Origin: Dugong dugon
Lineage: Eukaryota; Chordata; Mammalia; Sirenia; Dugongidae
DNA length: 64,000 nucleotides
NCBI GenBank assembly: GCA_030035585.1
Contig: CM057469.1
Location: forward strand, 64,869,501 to 64,933,500
Reading direction: 5' to 3'
Shown here: positions 12,313 through 21,000 of the stretch, piece by piece
Numbering within the stretch: the stretch's first letter is position 1
How the letters are laid out: every line of letters starts with the position of its first letter
Notes under the pieces: generated by a model
What the model was told of the DNA's origin: nothing
Databases searched by the model: none
The model's input: only the letters and a program-made list of their open reading frames with translations
Position numbers and translations under genes: made by a program

Positions 12313-12681
12313 AGAAGCCCTGGTGGCACAATGGTTAAGTGCTCATCTGCTAACTGAAAAGTTGGCAGTTGGAACCTACCCAGCAGCTCCTTGGGAGAAA
12401 GTCCTGGCAATCTGCTCTCATAAGGATAACCCATTGTTGTCAAGTCAATTCCAACTCATAGTGACCTTATAGGACAGAGTAGAACTGCCCCATAGCATTT
12501 CCAAGGAAAGGCTGGTGGATTCGAACAGCCGACCTTTTGGTTAGCAGCCGAACTCTTAACCACTGTGCCAACAGGGCTCCTTCTTAAAGACTACAGCCTA
12601 GAAAACCCTACAGGTCAGTACTACTCCGTCACATACGATTGCTATGAATCTAAATTGACTTGATGACACCTAGTAACAATA
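12313..12681 (+). mobile_element. AfroSINE, long form, split by a second SINE
   Basis: Plus-strand SINE starting AAGCCCTGGTGGCACAATGG (tRNA-like head with A-box-like region) and ending in the RTE-like tail TTGACTTGATGACACCTAG then AACAAT. It is interrupted at about 12430 by an antisense SINE and resumes at about 12583 with the central TTAAAGACTACAGCC block. The two arms join into one complete long-form SINE when the inner element is ignored. Confidence 0.9.
12431..12582 (-). mobile_element. AfroSINE, short form, nested
   Basis: Antisense SINE inserted in the middle of the plus-strand SINE. It runs from CCATTGTTGTCAAGTC (tail) to ACTGTGCCAACAGGGCTCC (head). Flanks resemble an eroded duplication (TAAGGATAAC and TAAAGACTAC). 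Confidence 0.92.
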
Positions 12682-12777
12682 CCACATGGCCTACTCTTGG
12701 TCTTTCACAAAGCCAGCAGCATATCAATGGCTGTGAGAAGAACAATAGTAAGAAAAGCTGTATCATTTTATTTTATT

Positions 12778-12986
12778 CAGGGTTTTTTCAACTTTGGCAT
12801 CACTGACATTTCGGCCCAATCATTTTTTGTTGTGAGGGGGCTGTACTGTGTGTTATAAGATGTTTAGAAACATCCATGGCCTCTACAACTGTATGCCAGT
12901 AACATCCTCCCCATTGGTGACAGTCAAAAATGTCTTCAGACATTGCCAAATAGCCCCTAGTGAGCAAAGTCACCCTCTGTTGAAGG
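12778..12986 (-). mobile_element. MER5A (hAT-Charlie non-autonomous DNA transposon)
   Basis: Antisense copy of the eutherian MER5A element. It begins CAGGGTTTTTTCAACTTTGG and contains GATGTTTAGAAACATCC and AATGTCTTCAGACATTGCC in the expected order, ending near CACCCTCTGTTGA. Near full length. Such elements predate afrotherian repeats and have no coding capacity. Confidence 0.88.
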
Positions 12987-13064
12987 TTTTCTCAAAGTCA
13001 TGTAATCTTGAAGAAATTCATATTAAGGCCAAATAAGGCAATTGGAGAAATATGTATATCACTA

Positions 13065-13147
13065 ATTATGTGGCCAGCACTGTTCTAAGCACGTTTCACT
13101 GAACTCATGTAATCAGCAAAGGCAGTATTTCAAGTATTTTAGCTCCT
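13065..13147 (-). mobile_element. MIR fragment (possible)
   Basis: Short match to the antisense MIR core (GGCCAGCACTGTTCTAAGCAC, then ACTCATGTAATC). Too short and eroded for certainty. Confidence 0.45.
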
Positions 13148-13160
13148 ATCACTTTTGGAT

Positions 13161-13336
13161 ACCTGGTTGTGCAATGGTTAAACATTCAGCTGCTAACTGA
13201 AAGGTCAGCAGTTCAAATCACCAGCCACTCTTTGGAAACCCTCTGGGGAAGTTCTACTCTGTCCTATAGGGTCGCTATGAGTCTTAATCGACTCAACAGC
13301 AATGGGTTTGGTTTTCTTTTCTTTCTTTTTTTTTTA
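13161..13336 (+). mobile_element. AfroSINE, short form, with perfect TSD
   Basis: Plus-strand SINE from CCTGGTTGTGCAATGG to a T-rich tail after GCAATGGGTTTGG. A perfect 13-bp target duplication, ATCACTTTTGGAT, lies at 13148-13160 and 13337-13349. The 3' part of this SINE plus its right flank reappears at 13921-14124. Confidence 0.95.
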
Positions 13337-13415
13337 ATCACTTTTGGATTGTTGTCTTAAACATAAAGACAGACAGAAATGTTTCCCTTCTTTTTCTCCA
13401 GTTTGTATTAGACAT
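13199..13415 (+). repeat. Direct repeat, left copy (SINE 3' part plus unique flank)
   Basis: Covers the SINE from the AAAGGTCAGCAG block, its tail, the TSD and about 65 bp of unique flank ending GTATTAGACAT. A diverged copy lies at 13921-14124 in the same orientation on the other side of an LTR. The unique flank is shared as well, so this is a segmental duplication and not two SINE insertions. Confidence 0.88.
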
Positions 13416-13913
13416 TGTCTTAGTTATCTAGTGCTGCTATAACAGAAATACGACAAGTGGATGGCTTTAACAAAGAAATTTATTTTCTCACAGTCTAGTA
13501 GGCTAGAAGTTCAAATTCAGGGCATCAGCTCCAGGGGAAGGCTTTCTCTCTCTGTTAGCTCTGGAGGAAGGTGTTTGTCATCAATCTTCCCGTGGACTAA
13601 GAGATTCTCCAAGCAGGAACCCTGGTTAAAAGGACATGGTTTGCTCTCGGCACTGCTTTCTTGGTGGTATGAGGTCCCCCCTCTCTGCTTGCTTCCCTTT
13701 CCTTTTATCTCTTGTAAGATAAAAGGTGGTACAGGCCACGTTCCAGGGAAACTCCCTTTACATTGGATCAGAGATGTGATCATAGTAAGGGTGTTACAAT
13801 ACCACCCTAATCCTCTTTAACATAAAATTACAATCACAAAATGGAGAACAACTACACAATACTGGGAATCACGGCCTAACCAAGTTGACACATATTTTTG
13901 GAGGACACAATTC
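13416..13913 (-). mobile_element. MaLR-type solo LTR (afrotherian family)
   Basis: Antisense LTR starting TGTCTTAGTTATCTAGTGCT (the LTR 3' end on the minus strand). It includes the GAAATTTATTTTCTCACAG polyadenylation region and reaches GGAGGACACAATTC. Its overall layout parallels MLT1/MST LTRs of the ERVL-MaLR group. Compared with the complete copies at 35633-36116 and 46049-46562, the last ~10 bp (ending ATGACA or similar) are missing. No retroviral coding sequence accompanies it. Confidence 0.88.
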
Positions 13914-13920
13914 TTCATCA

Positions 13921-14124
13921 GAAAGGTTGGCAGTTTGAATCACCAATCGCTCCTTGAGAACCCTATGAGGCAGTTCTACTCTGTCCTATAGAGTTGCTAT
14001 GAGTCTCAATTGACTCAACAGCAACGAGTTTCTTTTTTTTTTTAAATCACTTTTGGATAGTTGTCTTAAACATAAAGATGAACACAGAAATGCTTTCTTT
14101 CTTTTTCCAGTTTGTATTAGACAT
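13921..14124 (+). repeat. Direct repeat, right copy
   Basis: Partner of 13199-13415. It begins inside the SINE (GAAAGGTTGGCAG), continues through the tail, AATCACTTTTGGATAGTTGTC, and ends GTATTAGACAT. It lacks the SINE head. The two copies differ at many positions, so the duplication is old. Confidence 0.88.
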
Positions 14125-15055
14125 AAAAAGTAGAGAGATATGATTTAAGCATGAAATCTTCATGGGAAAATATTGTGCATCACTGTAACCTAGCCTTTCT
14201 GGATGAAGGTTGTACTAAGTCAACCTGCCTTTTACAGGGATGCATGAGGAATAGGTAGCAACTCTCAGTACCTGCACTGAGTACCATGCACACAGGACCA
14301 GATGCCTTCACACTCCTCAGCCAGAAAGGTCTAGAATGAAGTACGGGAACAAGAAATGCAGTGAGAACTGGACTTATCTCCCCAGGAACTTTCTGGCTTA
14401 TTCCAAATATCTCTTCATTTTTTTCTTCATGTATTTCTCTAAACTACTGAAAAGGAGAAAGGATGACTATAGACCCCATAAAATGCAAAGAGGAAGAAAT
14501 TTATGTCTGATTAAAATGATGATAGGTGTAGTTGAAATCTGGAATGCTGTTAAATTTTTAACTATAACTCCTAATTATAGCCCTTCTGACACTTTCTGTT
14601 TCTGAGATCCATCACTGCATGGTGGAAATGACCTCAATACATTTGTTAACGAGATCTCAGGTTTTTTTTTTCTTCTTCAGTTACTTAAGTAAAGTATCTC
14701 TCAAGACTGTCTGTCCTGTGAAAGGTGACGTTTCCTTCCTGAATCAGAATGACTCCCCTGGGGTTTGAGAGTGGTTTACCTTTGGTTAGTATAGCAGATA
14801 AAATGTTGCATGCTTGGATCAGGGCTCCTGGCTCAACACCCTGGGCTGTGAAGCCAGTTGCTTAACTCAGGGTGGCTTCAACTGCTGCACTGTACCATCT
14901 TTCCAGCACTCTTAGCTACCTGAGAAAGAAGGTATGGATTACTGATATTAAAACACTAGGTGCAGAATCTTAGATCTGGTGTATATTGTAGTAGTGATTT
15001 CAATTTAAAAAAAAAAATGAAGTTGGCTTTCCACAACTCAGAAATAGTGGGCCAG
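14125..15055. other. Single-copy DNA
   Basis: No gene or recognisable element. The 14750-14940 part is less AT-rich and could be an old, unrecognised repeat. Confidence 0.4.
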
Positions 15056-15904
15056 ATGGCCTAAGATGGTGGTTTAGTCACACATACCATGCAGTCTCCC
15101 TACAGCAAAGAACCGAGAAACCAAGTGAAACAGATATAGATGACAATCTGGGAACACAGAACAGCAAACGGAAAGACGAAGAATTAGATCAAACACCGAA
15201 GGGAGTAAGAAACTGAATGAAAACAGCAAACGAGAAGATTTATGGACTTTAGGCACCCTGCCAACCAGCCCGGTGCAGCATGGCCATCTTGAGACAAAGC
15301 CAACAGTGTTCCCGGGTGAGGGGCACGTGAAGGCAATTTCATGGAATCCTCAGTGCAAGACAGAGATACTGTGTAGACAGACATGGAGCAAAGCAAAGTG
15401 AGCAGAATTCGAGCTAGATCTAAGGAGAGAAAATGCAGGAAGGCAGGCGATAGCCCTAGGGATCAGGGCTACCATAAAGCAGAGAGGGAGTCAGAAAATA
15501 GGGACAGAACTGCTCACCAGCAGTAGTCCCTGATCATTTTGGTGGGTGGTGCTCAGGGATTGGAGGACGCTTGGAATGGCGGGTAGAGAGCCCCCACCCG
15601 ACCAGACTCTGGACACACCTCCTCTTCACATTTGGTTGGGGCTGTGTCCTGATCATGGGCTGCACTCTGTGGGGTGTACCCCAGTGCCCACACAAGAGAC
15701 TAGGGGAACATGTCCCCCCTCCTTTCCACCTGCCCTCCCAGTGACCAGTAGTGTGCCCTACCTCTCCCGTGCCTTGCAGTCCATGGCACACACTCCCACA
15801 TCATCAGACTAGCAACCAGAGGCTCATATCTTGCTCACCCATGGGACCAGCAGTGTACATTTCCACGACTAGACTGACAAATGGAGGTGTAAGAGCATAT
15901 GCTT
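15056..15904 (+). mobile_element. Old L1, 5' UTR segment
   Basis: GC-richer block whose opening (AAGATGGTGGTTTAG, then CTCCCTACAGCAAAG, GTGAAAACAGC-like text) parallels the start of L1-A at 17888 (AAAATGGCGCTCTAGG, CCCTCCACAGCAAAG). It reads as the promoter-bearing 5' UTR of an older afrotherian L1 on the plus strand. It stops abruptly at the antisense RTE. The same L1 resumes at 17113, but well inside ORF1, so its 5' UTR end and ORF1 N-terminus are lost. Chance open frames here are not genes. Confidence 0.7.
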
Positions 15905-16741
15905 CTTAGTCCCCCAGTGCTTCAAATTTATTCTTGAGATGATCTCTAAATTCAGTTGGGATATACTCAAGGTTGTCCTTTGGCTCTTGTGGACTTGTTA
16001 TAATTTTCTTAAGCTTCAGTTTTGAACTTGCATATGAACAACTGTCTCTTCTGCAGTCAGCCCCTAGCCTTCCTCTAACAGATAATATTGAGCTTTTTCC
16101 TTGTCTCTTTCCACAGATGTAGTTGATTTGATTCCTGTGCATTCCATCTGGTGAAGTCTACTTATATAATCCTCATTTATGTTGTTGAAAAAAGACATTT
16201 GCAATGAATAATGTTGGTCTTGCAAAATTCTATCATTCAATCTCCAGCATATTTTCCAACTACTGATCCTTCTTTTTCGTTTTCAACTTTCACATTCCAA
16301 TCATCAGTAATTGTCAATGCATCTTGATTGCATGTTTGATCAATTTCAGACTGCAGAAGCTGGTAAAAATCTTCAGTTTCTTCATCTTTGGCATTAGTGG
16401 TTGGTGCATAAATTTATATAATAGTTATATTAATAGTTATATTAATTGGTCTTCCAATTGCTATCACTGACAGCTTTGTACTTCAGGATAGATCTTGAAA
16501 GGTTCTTTTTGATGATGAATGCAACACCATTCCTTTTCAATTTGTCATTCCTAGCAAAGTAGACCATACAATTGTCTGATTTAAAATGGCCAATACCAGT
16601 CCATTTCAGCTCACTAATATCTAGGATATTGATCTTTTTGCATTCCATTTCATTTTTGACAATTTCCAATTTTCCTCAATTCATGTTTCCTACGTTCCAT
16701 GTTCCGATTATTAATGAATCCTTGCAACTGTTTCTTCTCAT
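15905..16741 (-). pseudogene. RTE endonuclease domain pseudogene (copy 2)
   Basis: Minus-strand remnant of the AP-like endonuclease. Starting from an ATG near 16741, homologous to the one at 44371, it shows the N-terminal part at 16669-16442 (INILDISELKWTGIGHF, CMVYFARND) and the C-terminal part at 16142-15906 (RNQINYICGKRQ, NLEYIPTEFRDHLKNKF). Frameshifts separate the pieces. The protein would nick target DNA in a live element. This copy ends before reverse transcriptase, so it is dead. Confidence 0.87.
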
Positions 16742-17112
16742 TTTGAGTTATGCCACATCAACAAATGAAAGTCCCAAAAAGCTTGACTCCCTCTGCATCA
16801 TTAAGGTCGACTCTACTTTGAGGAGGTAGCCCTTCCAGAGTCATATTTTGAGTGACTTCAAACTTACGGGCTCATGTTTCAGCATTATATCAGACAATGT
16901 TCTGCTGTTATTCATAAAAGGTTTTCACTGACCAATCTTTTACAGGAGTAGACAGCCAGGTCCTTCTTCCTAGTATGTCTTAGTCTGGAAACTCCACTGA
17001 AACCTGCCTACCAAGGGTGACACTGCTGGTATTTGAAATACCAGTGACATAGCTCCAGCATCACAGCAACACACAGACCACCACAGTATGACAAGCTGAC
17101 AGATAAGTGGTA
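15905..17112 (-). mobile_element. RTE LINE copy 2, retaining only the 5' half
   Basis: Antisense RTE inside the old L1. The plus-strand right end (16850-17112) is the RTE 5' UTR, ending ACAAGCTGACAGATAAG. Leftwards it runs into the endonuclease and stops at the endonuclease C-terminus near CCCAGTGCTTC. Reverse transcriptase and 3' end are missing. Loss of a 3' end is unusual for a LINE and indicates a later deletion. Confidence 0.9.
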
Positions 17113-17887
17113 ACACTTACAAACAGGCATCAACAAAACTAAGTGCTGATTTCTCAGCAGAAACCATGCAGGCAAGAAGGCAATAGGATGACATATATGA
17201 AACCCTGAAAGAAAATAATTGCCAACCAAGAATCATGTATCAAGCAAAATTATCTTTCAAATACCATTATGAAGGTAGGAAATTCCCAGAAACAGAAATT
17301 AAGAGAATTTGTAAAATCCAGACCAACTTTACAAGAAATATTAAAGGGACATAGAACCAACAACATCAGACGACAACTTGAGATTAATACACACGGCAAC
17401 ATCACCCAGATACCAACCCAGAGAAAGAGTTCTTAAAAGTAAAATAAAACTGCAAAACTGAAAACAGGGAACTAGAGATGTCAATCTGTAAATGATGACA
17501 ACTTCAAAGCAAAACAGGAAAATTAACAGTGTAGTTATAGGACTTCCATATGGAGATGAATTAAAGGTGATATCAAGATATAACAGACTGTCTTAAACTT
17601 AGGAAGATAAAGGTAAATTTCAGAAGAAAAAAATCAAAAAGACTCAGTAAACACAAAATCAACAGCAATGAAGGATAAAAGAAAATCTAAACAAAAAGAA
17701 CTCAGCACCAAAATTTAAGTGGGACAAAGAAACCGTTAACACCACACAAACACACACACACACACAAAAGCATAACAAAATAGCAACAGTAAATTCAAAC
17801 CTATTGATGATCACACTGAATGTAAATGGTTTAAATGTACCAGTCAAGAGACAGATATTGGTAGAATGGATTAAAAAACTTGACCCA
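17113..17887 (+). mobile_element. Old L1, ORF1 C-terminus to ORF2 start
   Basis: Continuation of the old plus-strand L1. At 17160-17350 it parallels the ORF1p C-terminal domain of L1-A (ATGCAGGCAAGAAGGCAA, then QAKLSFKY). This is followed by the inter-ORF spacer with a short (CA)n tract at 17746-17767. From about 17771 comes the ORF2 start, reading LNVNGLNVPVKRQ before the copy is cut by L1-A. Numerous substitutions and stops show it is older than the L1 inserted in it. Confidence 0.87.
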
Positions 17888-19481
17888 AACATTTTTTGTA
17901 AAAATGGCGCTCTAGGTAGAAGCATCACACCATCCCTCCACAGCAAAGATCCGAAAAACTAAGCCGAACAGAGAAAACAACAATCCTGAAACCCTAAAAC
18001 ATCAAATGAAGAGGTAAAGAACTCAGCCAAGCACCAAATGGAGTGAGAAAACTGACAGAGAATGGAGAGCGAGGAGACATTCATGCAGAGGTCCCTTATC
18101 AGCTAACACAGCGGAGATCCACCATCTTGGACTCCTATCGGAGACCAGCAAATGGGGTACGAGAAAGCAGCTTCATGGAGCTTCCAGCGGGAGACAAAAC
18201 AACTGGTAATTTGCAATATATGCTTTCTCACCCCCCACCCTTCTTCACCCCCACTCGGCCTCCTCTTCTTCCCACAGGCACAATCTCTTGTCCAGGAAGC
18301 ATTTGCTGCTTGGATTCCACACACCCAAACGCGTCGGCTCTCTGACTGCCATTTGTTGGCTGCTGGTGTTGCCTTTTTCCACCTCTTTTGATTTCTTCCT
18401 TACCTCTCACCACCTCCCCCTCCTTTCACTCAAATACCTGGCTCTGTGCGGCATCTTTGCTTCTTCCTGAGGGGCTGTGGAGATCCGTTCAAGTGTAGAG
18501 CTGCTTCCCAGTCTGGGCTGCCCCGATGGTGGGACCACGGTGCTTTTGTTTGTTTGTTTGGGGTTGTGTGTTACTTTTCTTTTCCTTTTCTTGAGTTAGG
18601 AGCTTGTTCTGTCTGGGCGGTGCTGTGCGGCTTGGCGCCTACCCTCTCGACTTGCCCAGACACACTGAGGGATCCCTAAGGGCATTTCTTTTTTGTTGGT
18701 GCTTTTTTTTTTCTTTTTTCTGCTTTTTTGGGGGGCTTTTCTTGTTCTTTCTTTTTTTTTTAAATTTGTTTTGTTTTCTTTTCCCTCTTTTTCCCTTTTT
18801 GTCTTTCTTCATTACGCAGTTTCTCATCTCTCTGTATCTTCCTTCTCTTTCTGTTCCCTGAATACCTGGCATTGTATACCTCTACCGCTTCTAGCCAGGC
18901 TGTACTGCAACACCTGAGACAACTTGCCCAGACCTCACAGCCACATCAGGGGATCCCTGGGAACTTTGCAGTTCTTTTCCCTTTCCAATTTTTATTTATT
19001 CATTCTTCTCTTTTTTTCTTCCTCTTCCCCTTTTTGTATTTCTCCATTTCATGGTCTCTCATCTCTTCACTCCAATGGAAAGCTCTCCTAGCATTCTTTT
19101 TTGTTTGTTTGTATGTTATTGGCTCCTGTTACCATCTCCTCTCTCCCATATCCATCTTAGGTCCACACATAACAATCTCCCCACTACATCCAGCCTACCT
19201 GCACCGTGTGCTTGGGATTGCACTACCAAGTAGAGCAGGCGTGGCCTGCTCGAACCTGCCCTGCACTGATTGCCGGCCAGGTGTGGTGGATGTAGTAAGT
19301 GCCACAAACAACCCGTCCCAGTGACTCCTCTTCAGCTAGACCTGCCCTTCCATACCATATCTGAGTGACTGACCCTGGAAACTGGAGAAGGAGGTGAAAA
19401 GTATTGTGCACACAGGCGAGCAAACAACAAAGAACACACAGCCTGCCTGTTCAGACATAGCCAAATTTTTTTAAAAAAGGG
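17888..19481 (+). promoter_or_regulatory. L1-A 5' UTR / internal promoter region
   Basis: Relatively GC-rich, pyrimidine-tract-laden leader of the L1. The core AAAATGGCGC near the start resembles the YY1 site that sets transcription start in other mammalian L1 leaders. Related blocks recur: CAAATACCTGG...ACTTGCCCAGAC...GGGATCCCT appears around 18430-18680 and again around 18860-18960, suggesting degenerate repeated units. L1-B lacks the part matching 18204-18819. Promoter function is inferred from family knowledge only. Confidence 0.65.
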
Positions 19482-20538
19482 ATGAAACAAACAAATCTAC
19501 AATCAATAAACAAGACAAATACCAACTGAATGCCTGAAGACAGCAGACAATGTCAAAACTTTAACAAAAACAGGACAAGATGGTTCGAGTAGACATCCAA
19601 AATAAAACACCAGATGACTTGCCATTGGAAAAAAAGGCACTAGAACTACCTGACAGGGAATTCAAATCACTAATACTCAGAATTCTCCAAGACCTGAAGC
19701 AAAAACTAGACAAAAATGAGGAAAAAATAGACAAATTCATGGAAAATACAGACAAAAAATTGGAAGAATTCAGGAAAATAATGCAGAAACAAAATGCCAA
19801 AATAAATTCACAACTAAAAATTATACAAAACCAACAATTAGAAATCCAAAAGATAAACAACAAGATTTCAGAAATGGATGGTGTCACAGACGGGCTGAGA
19901 AGCAGATTTGAAAAGGTGGAAGACAGGATCAGTGGAATTGAAGACAAAAACTTGGATACAACTCTGTCTGAGGAAAACACAGATAAAAGAACAAAGAAAA
20001 ATGAAGAGACCCTGAGAATTATGTGGTATAAAATCAAAAGCAAAAATTTGTGAGTGACTGGAGTTCCAGAACAAGGGGAGAAAACAGAACACACAGAGAG
20101 GATCACTGAAGAACTGCTTACAGAAAACTTCCCCAATATCATGAAAGATGAAAAGTTGGCCAGCCAAGAGGCTCAACAAACCCCATATAGGAGAGACCCA
20201 AAAGAAAATCACCAAGGTATATCATAATCACACTTGCCAAAACCAAAGACCAACAAAGAATCCTGAGAGCAGCTCATGAAAAACAAGAAGTCACATACAG
20301 AGAAGAAACAATAAGACTAAGCTCAGATTATTCGGCAGAAACCATGCAGGCAAGAAGGCATTGGGATGACATATATAAAATCTTGAAAGAAAAAAATTAC
20401 CAACCAAGAATAATATCTCCTGCAAAACTCTCGTTCAAATATGATGGTGAAATTAGATCATTTCCAGATAAACAGAAATTAAGGGAATATGTAAAATTCA
20501 AAACAAACTTACAAGAATTATTAAAGGGAGTTCTTTGA
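19482..20538 (+). pseudogene. L1-A ORF1 pseudogene (RNA-binding chaperone ORF1p)
   Basis: ORF1p trimerises through a coiled coil and coats L1 RNA. Start chosen at ATG 19482 (MKQTNLQS) by homology to 48179. A stop follows after about 15 codons and a 1-base shift restores frame. The longest open piece, 19580-20053, contains the heptad-rich coiled coil (LDKNEEKIDKF, QNQQLEIQKINNKI). It ends at a TGA in IKSKNL. The RNA-recognition part is eroded by frameshifts, and the C-terminal domain is open at 20344-20538 in another frame (SPAKLSFKYDGE, LQELLKGVL). Order and length match mammalian ORF1, but the protein cannot be made. Confidence 0.9.
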
Positions 20539-21000
20539 TCTCAGGACAAACATCATCAGCTCACAGGCAGAATCTAGGGCACAGGATCGTACAAGCCAGA
20601 TACCAAAATAGGAAATGAACTCTCGAAGACTATGCAAAACCAAAACAAATACAACAGGGAATCAGAGCAGTTAATCCGTAAATAAAAACAACATCAAAAC
20701 AATAAAAGAGGGAATAAACGGCATAGGTATAGAATCTTCTAATGGAGAGGAAGTCAAGGCGATACCAAGTAATGGCAGACTGCTTTAAACTTAGAAAGCT
20801 AAAGGTAAAATTCATGGTAAACACAAAGAAAGTTAACAAACCAACTCATAAAAATAAAGATGAAAAACATAAAGTCTCAGCAAAAGCAAAACCTACAAAA
20901 ACAAAAGAAATGAAAAAAAAATCCACAAACAAAAGTAACTCAGCACAAGAGAGTAAGAAGAACAAAGAAAACTTAAGCACCACAAAAAAAGCACTACAAA
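20539..21000 (+). other. L1-A inter-ORF spacer
   Basis: A-rich spacer between ORF1 and ORF2. An out-of-frame lysine-rich open frame at 20742-21140 crosses into ORF2 and has no homologue in known L1 proteins. Confidence 0.75.

Noticed and set aside
12313..12430. Possible tRNA gene from the tRNA-like SINE head
   Set aside because: The sequence lacks a foldable cloverleaf with intact arms, occurs at every AfroSINE, and is followed by the SINE body.
15534..15812. Overlapping 85-88 codon frames on both strands in a GC-richer patch, considered as an exon
   Set aside because: The patch aligns in layout with an L1 5' UTR, and the proline/tryptophan-rich translations have no recognisable domain.
18872..19324. 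150-codon frame and neighbouring F- and K-rich frames at 18604-18917
   Set aside because: Within the pyrimidine-rich L1 5' UTR. Low-complexity translations and no homologous frame preserved in L1-B.
19561..20142. 193-codon minus-strand frame (and the similar 195-codon frame at 48344-48931)
   Set aside because: Exact antisense of the L1 ORF1 coiled-coil region. Ser/Phe-rich translation is the mirror of AGA/AAA-rich coding sequence in two related copies.
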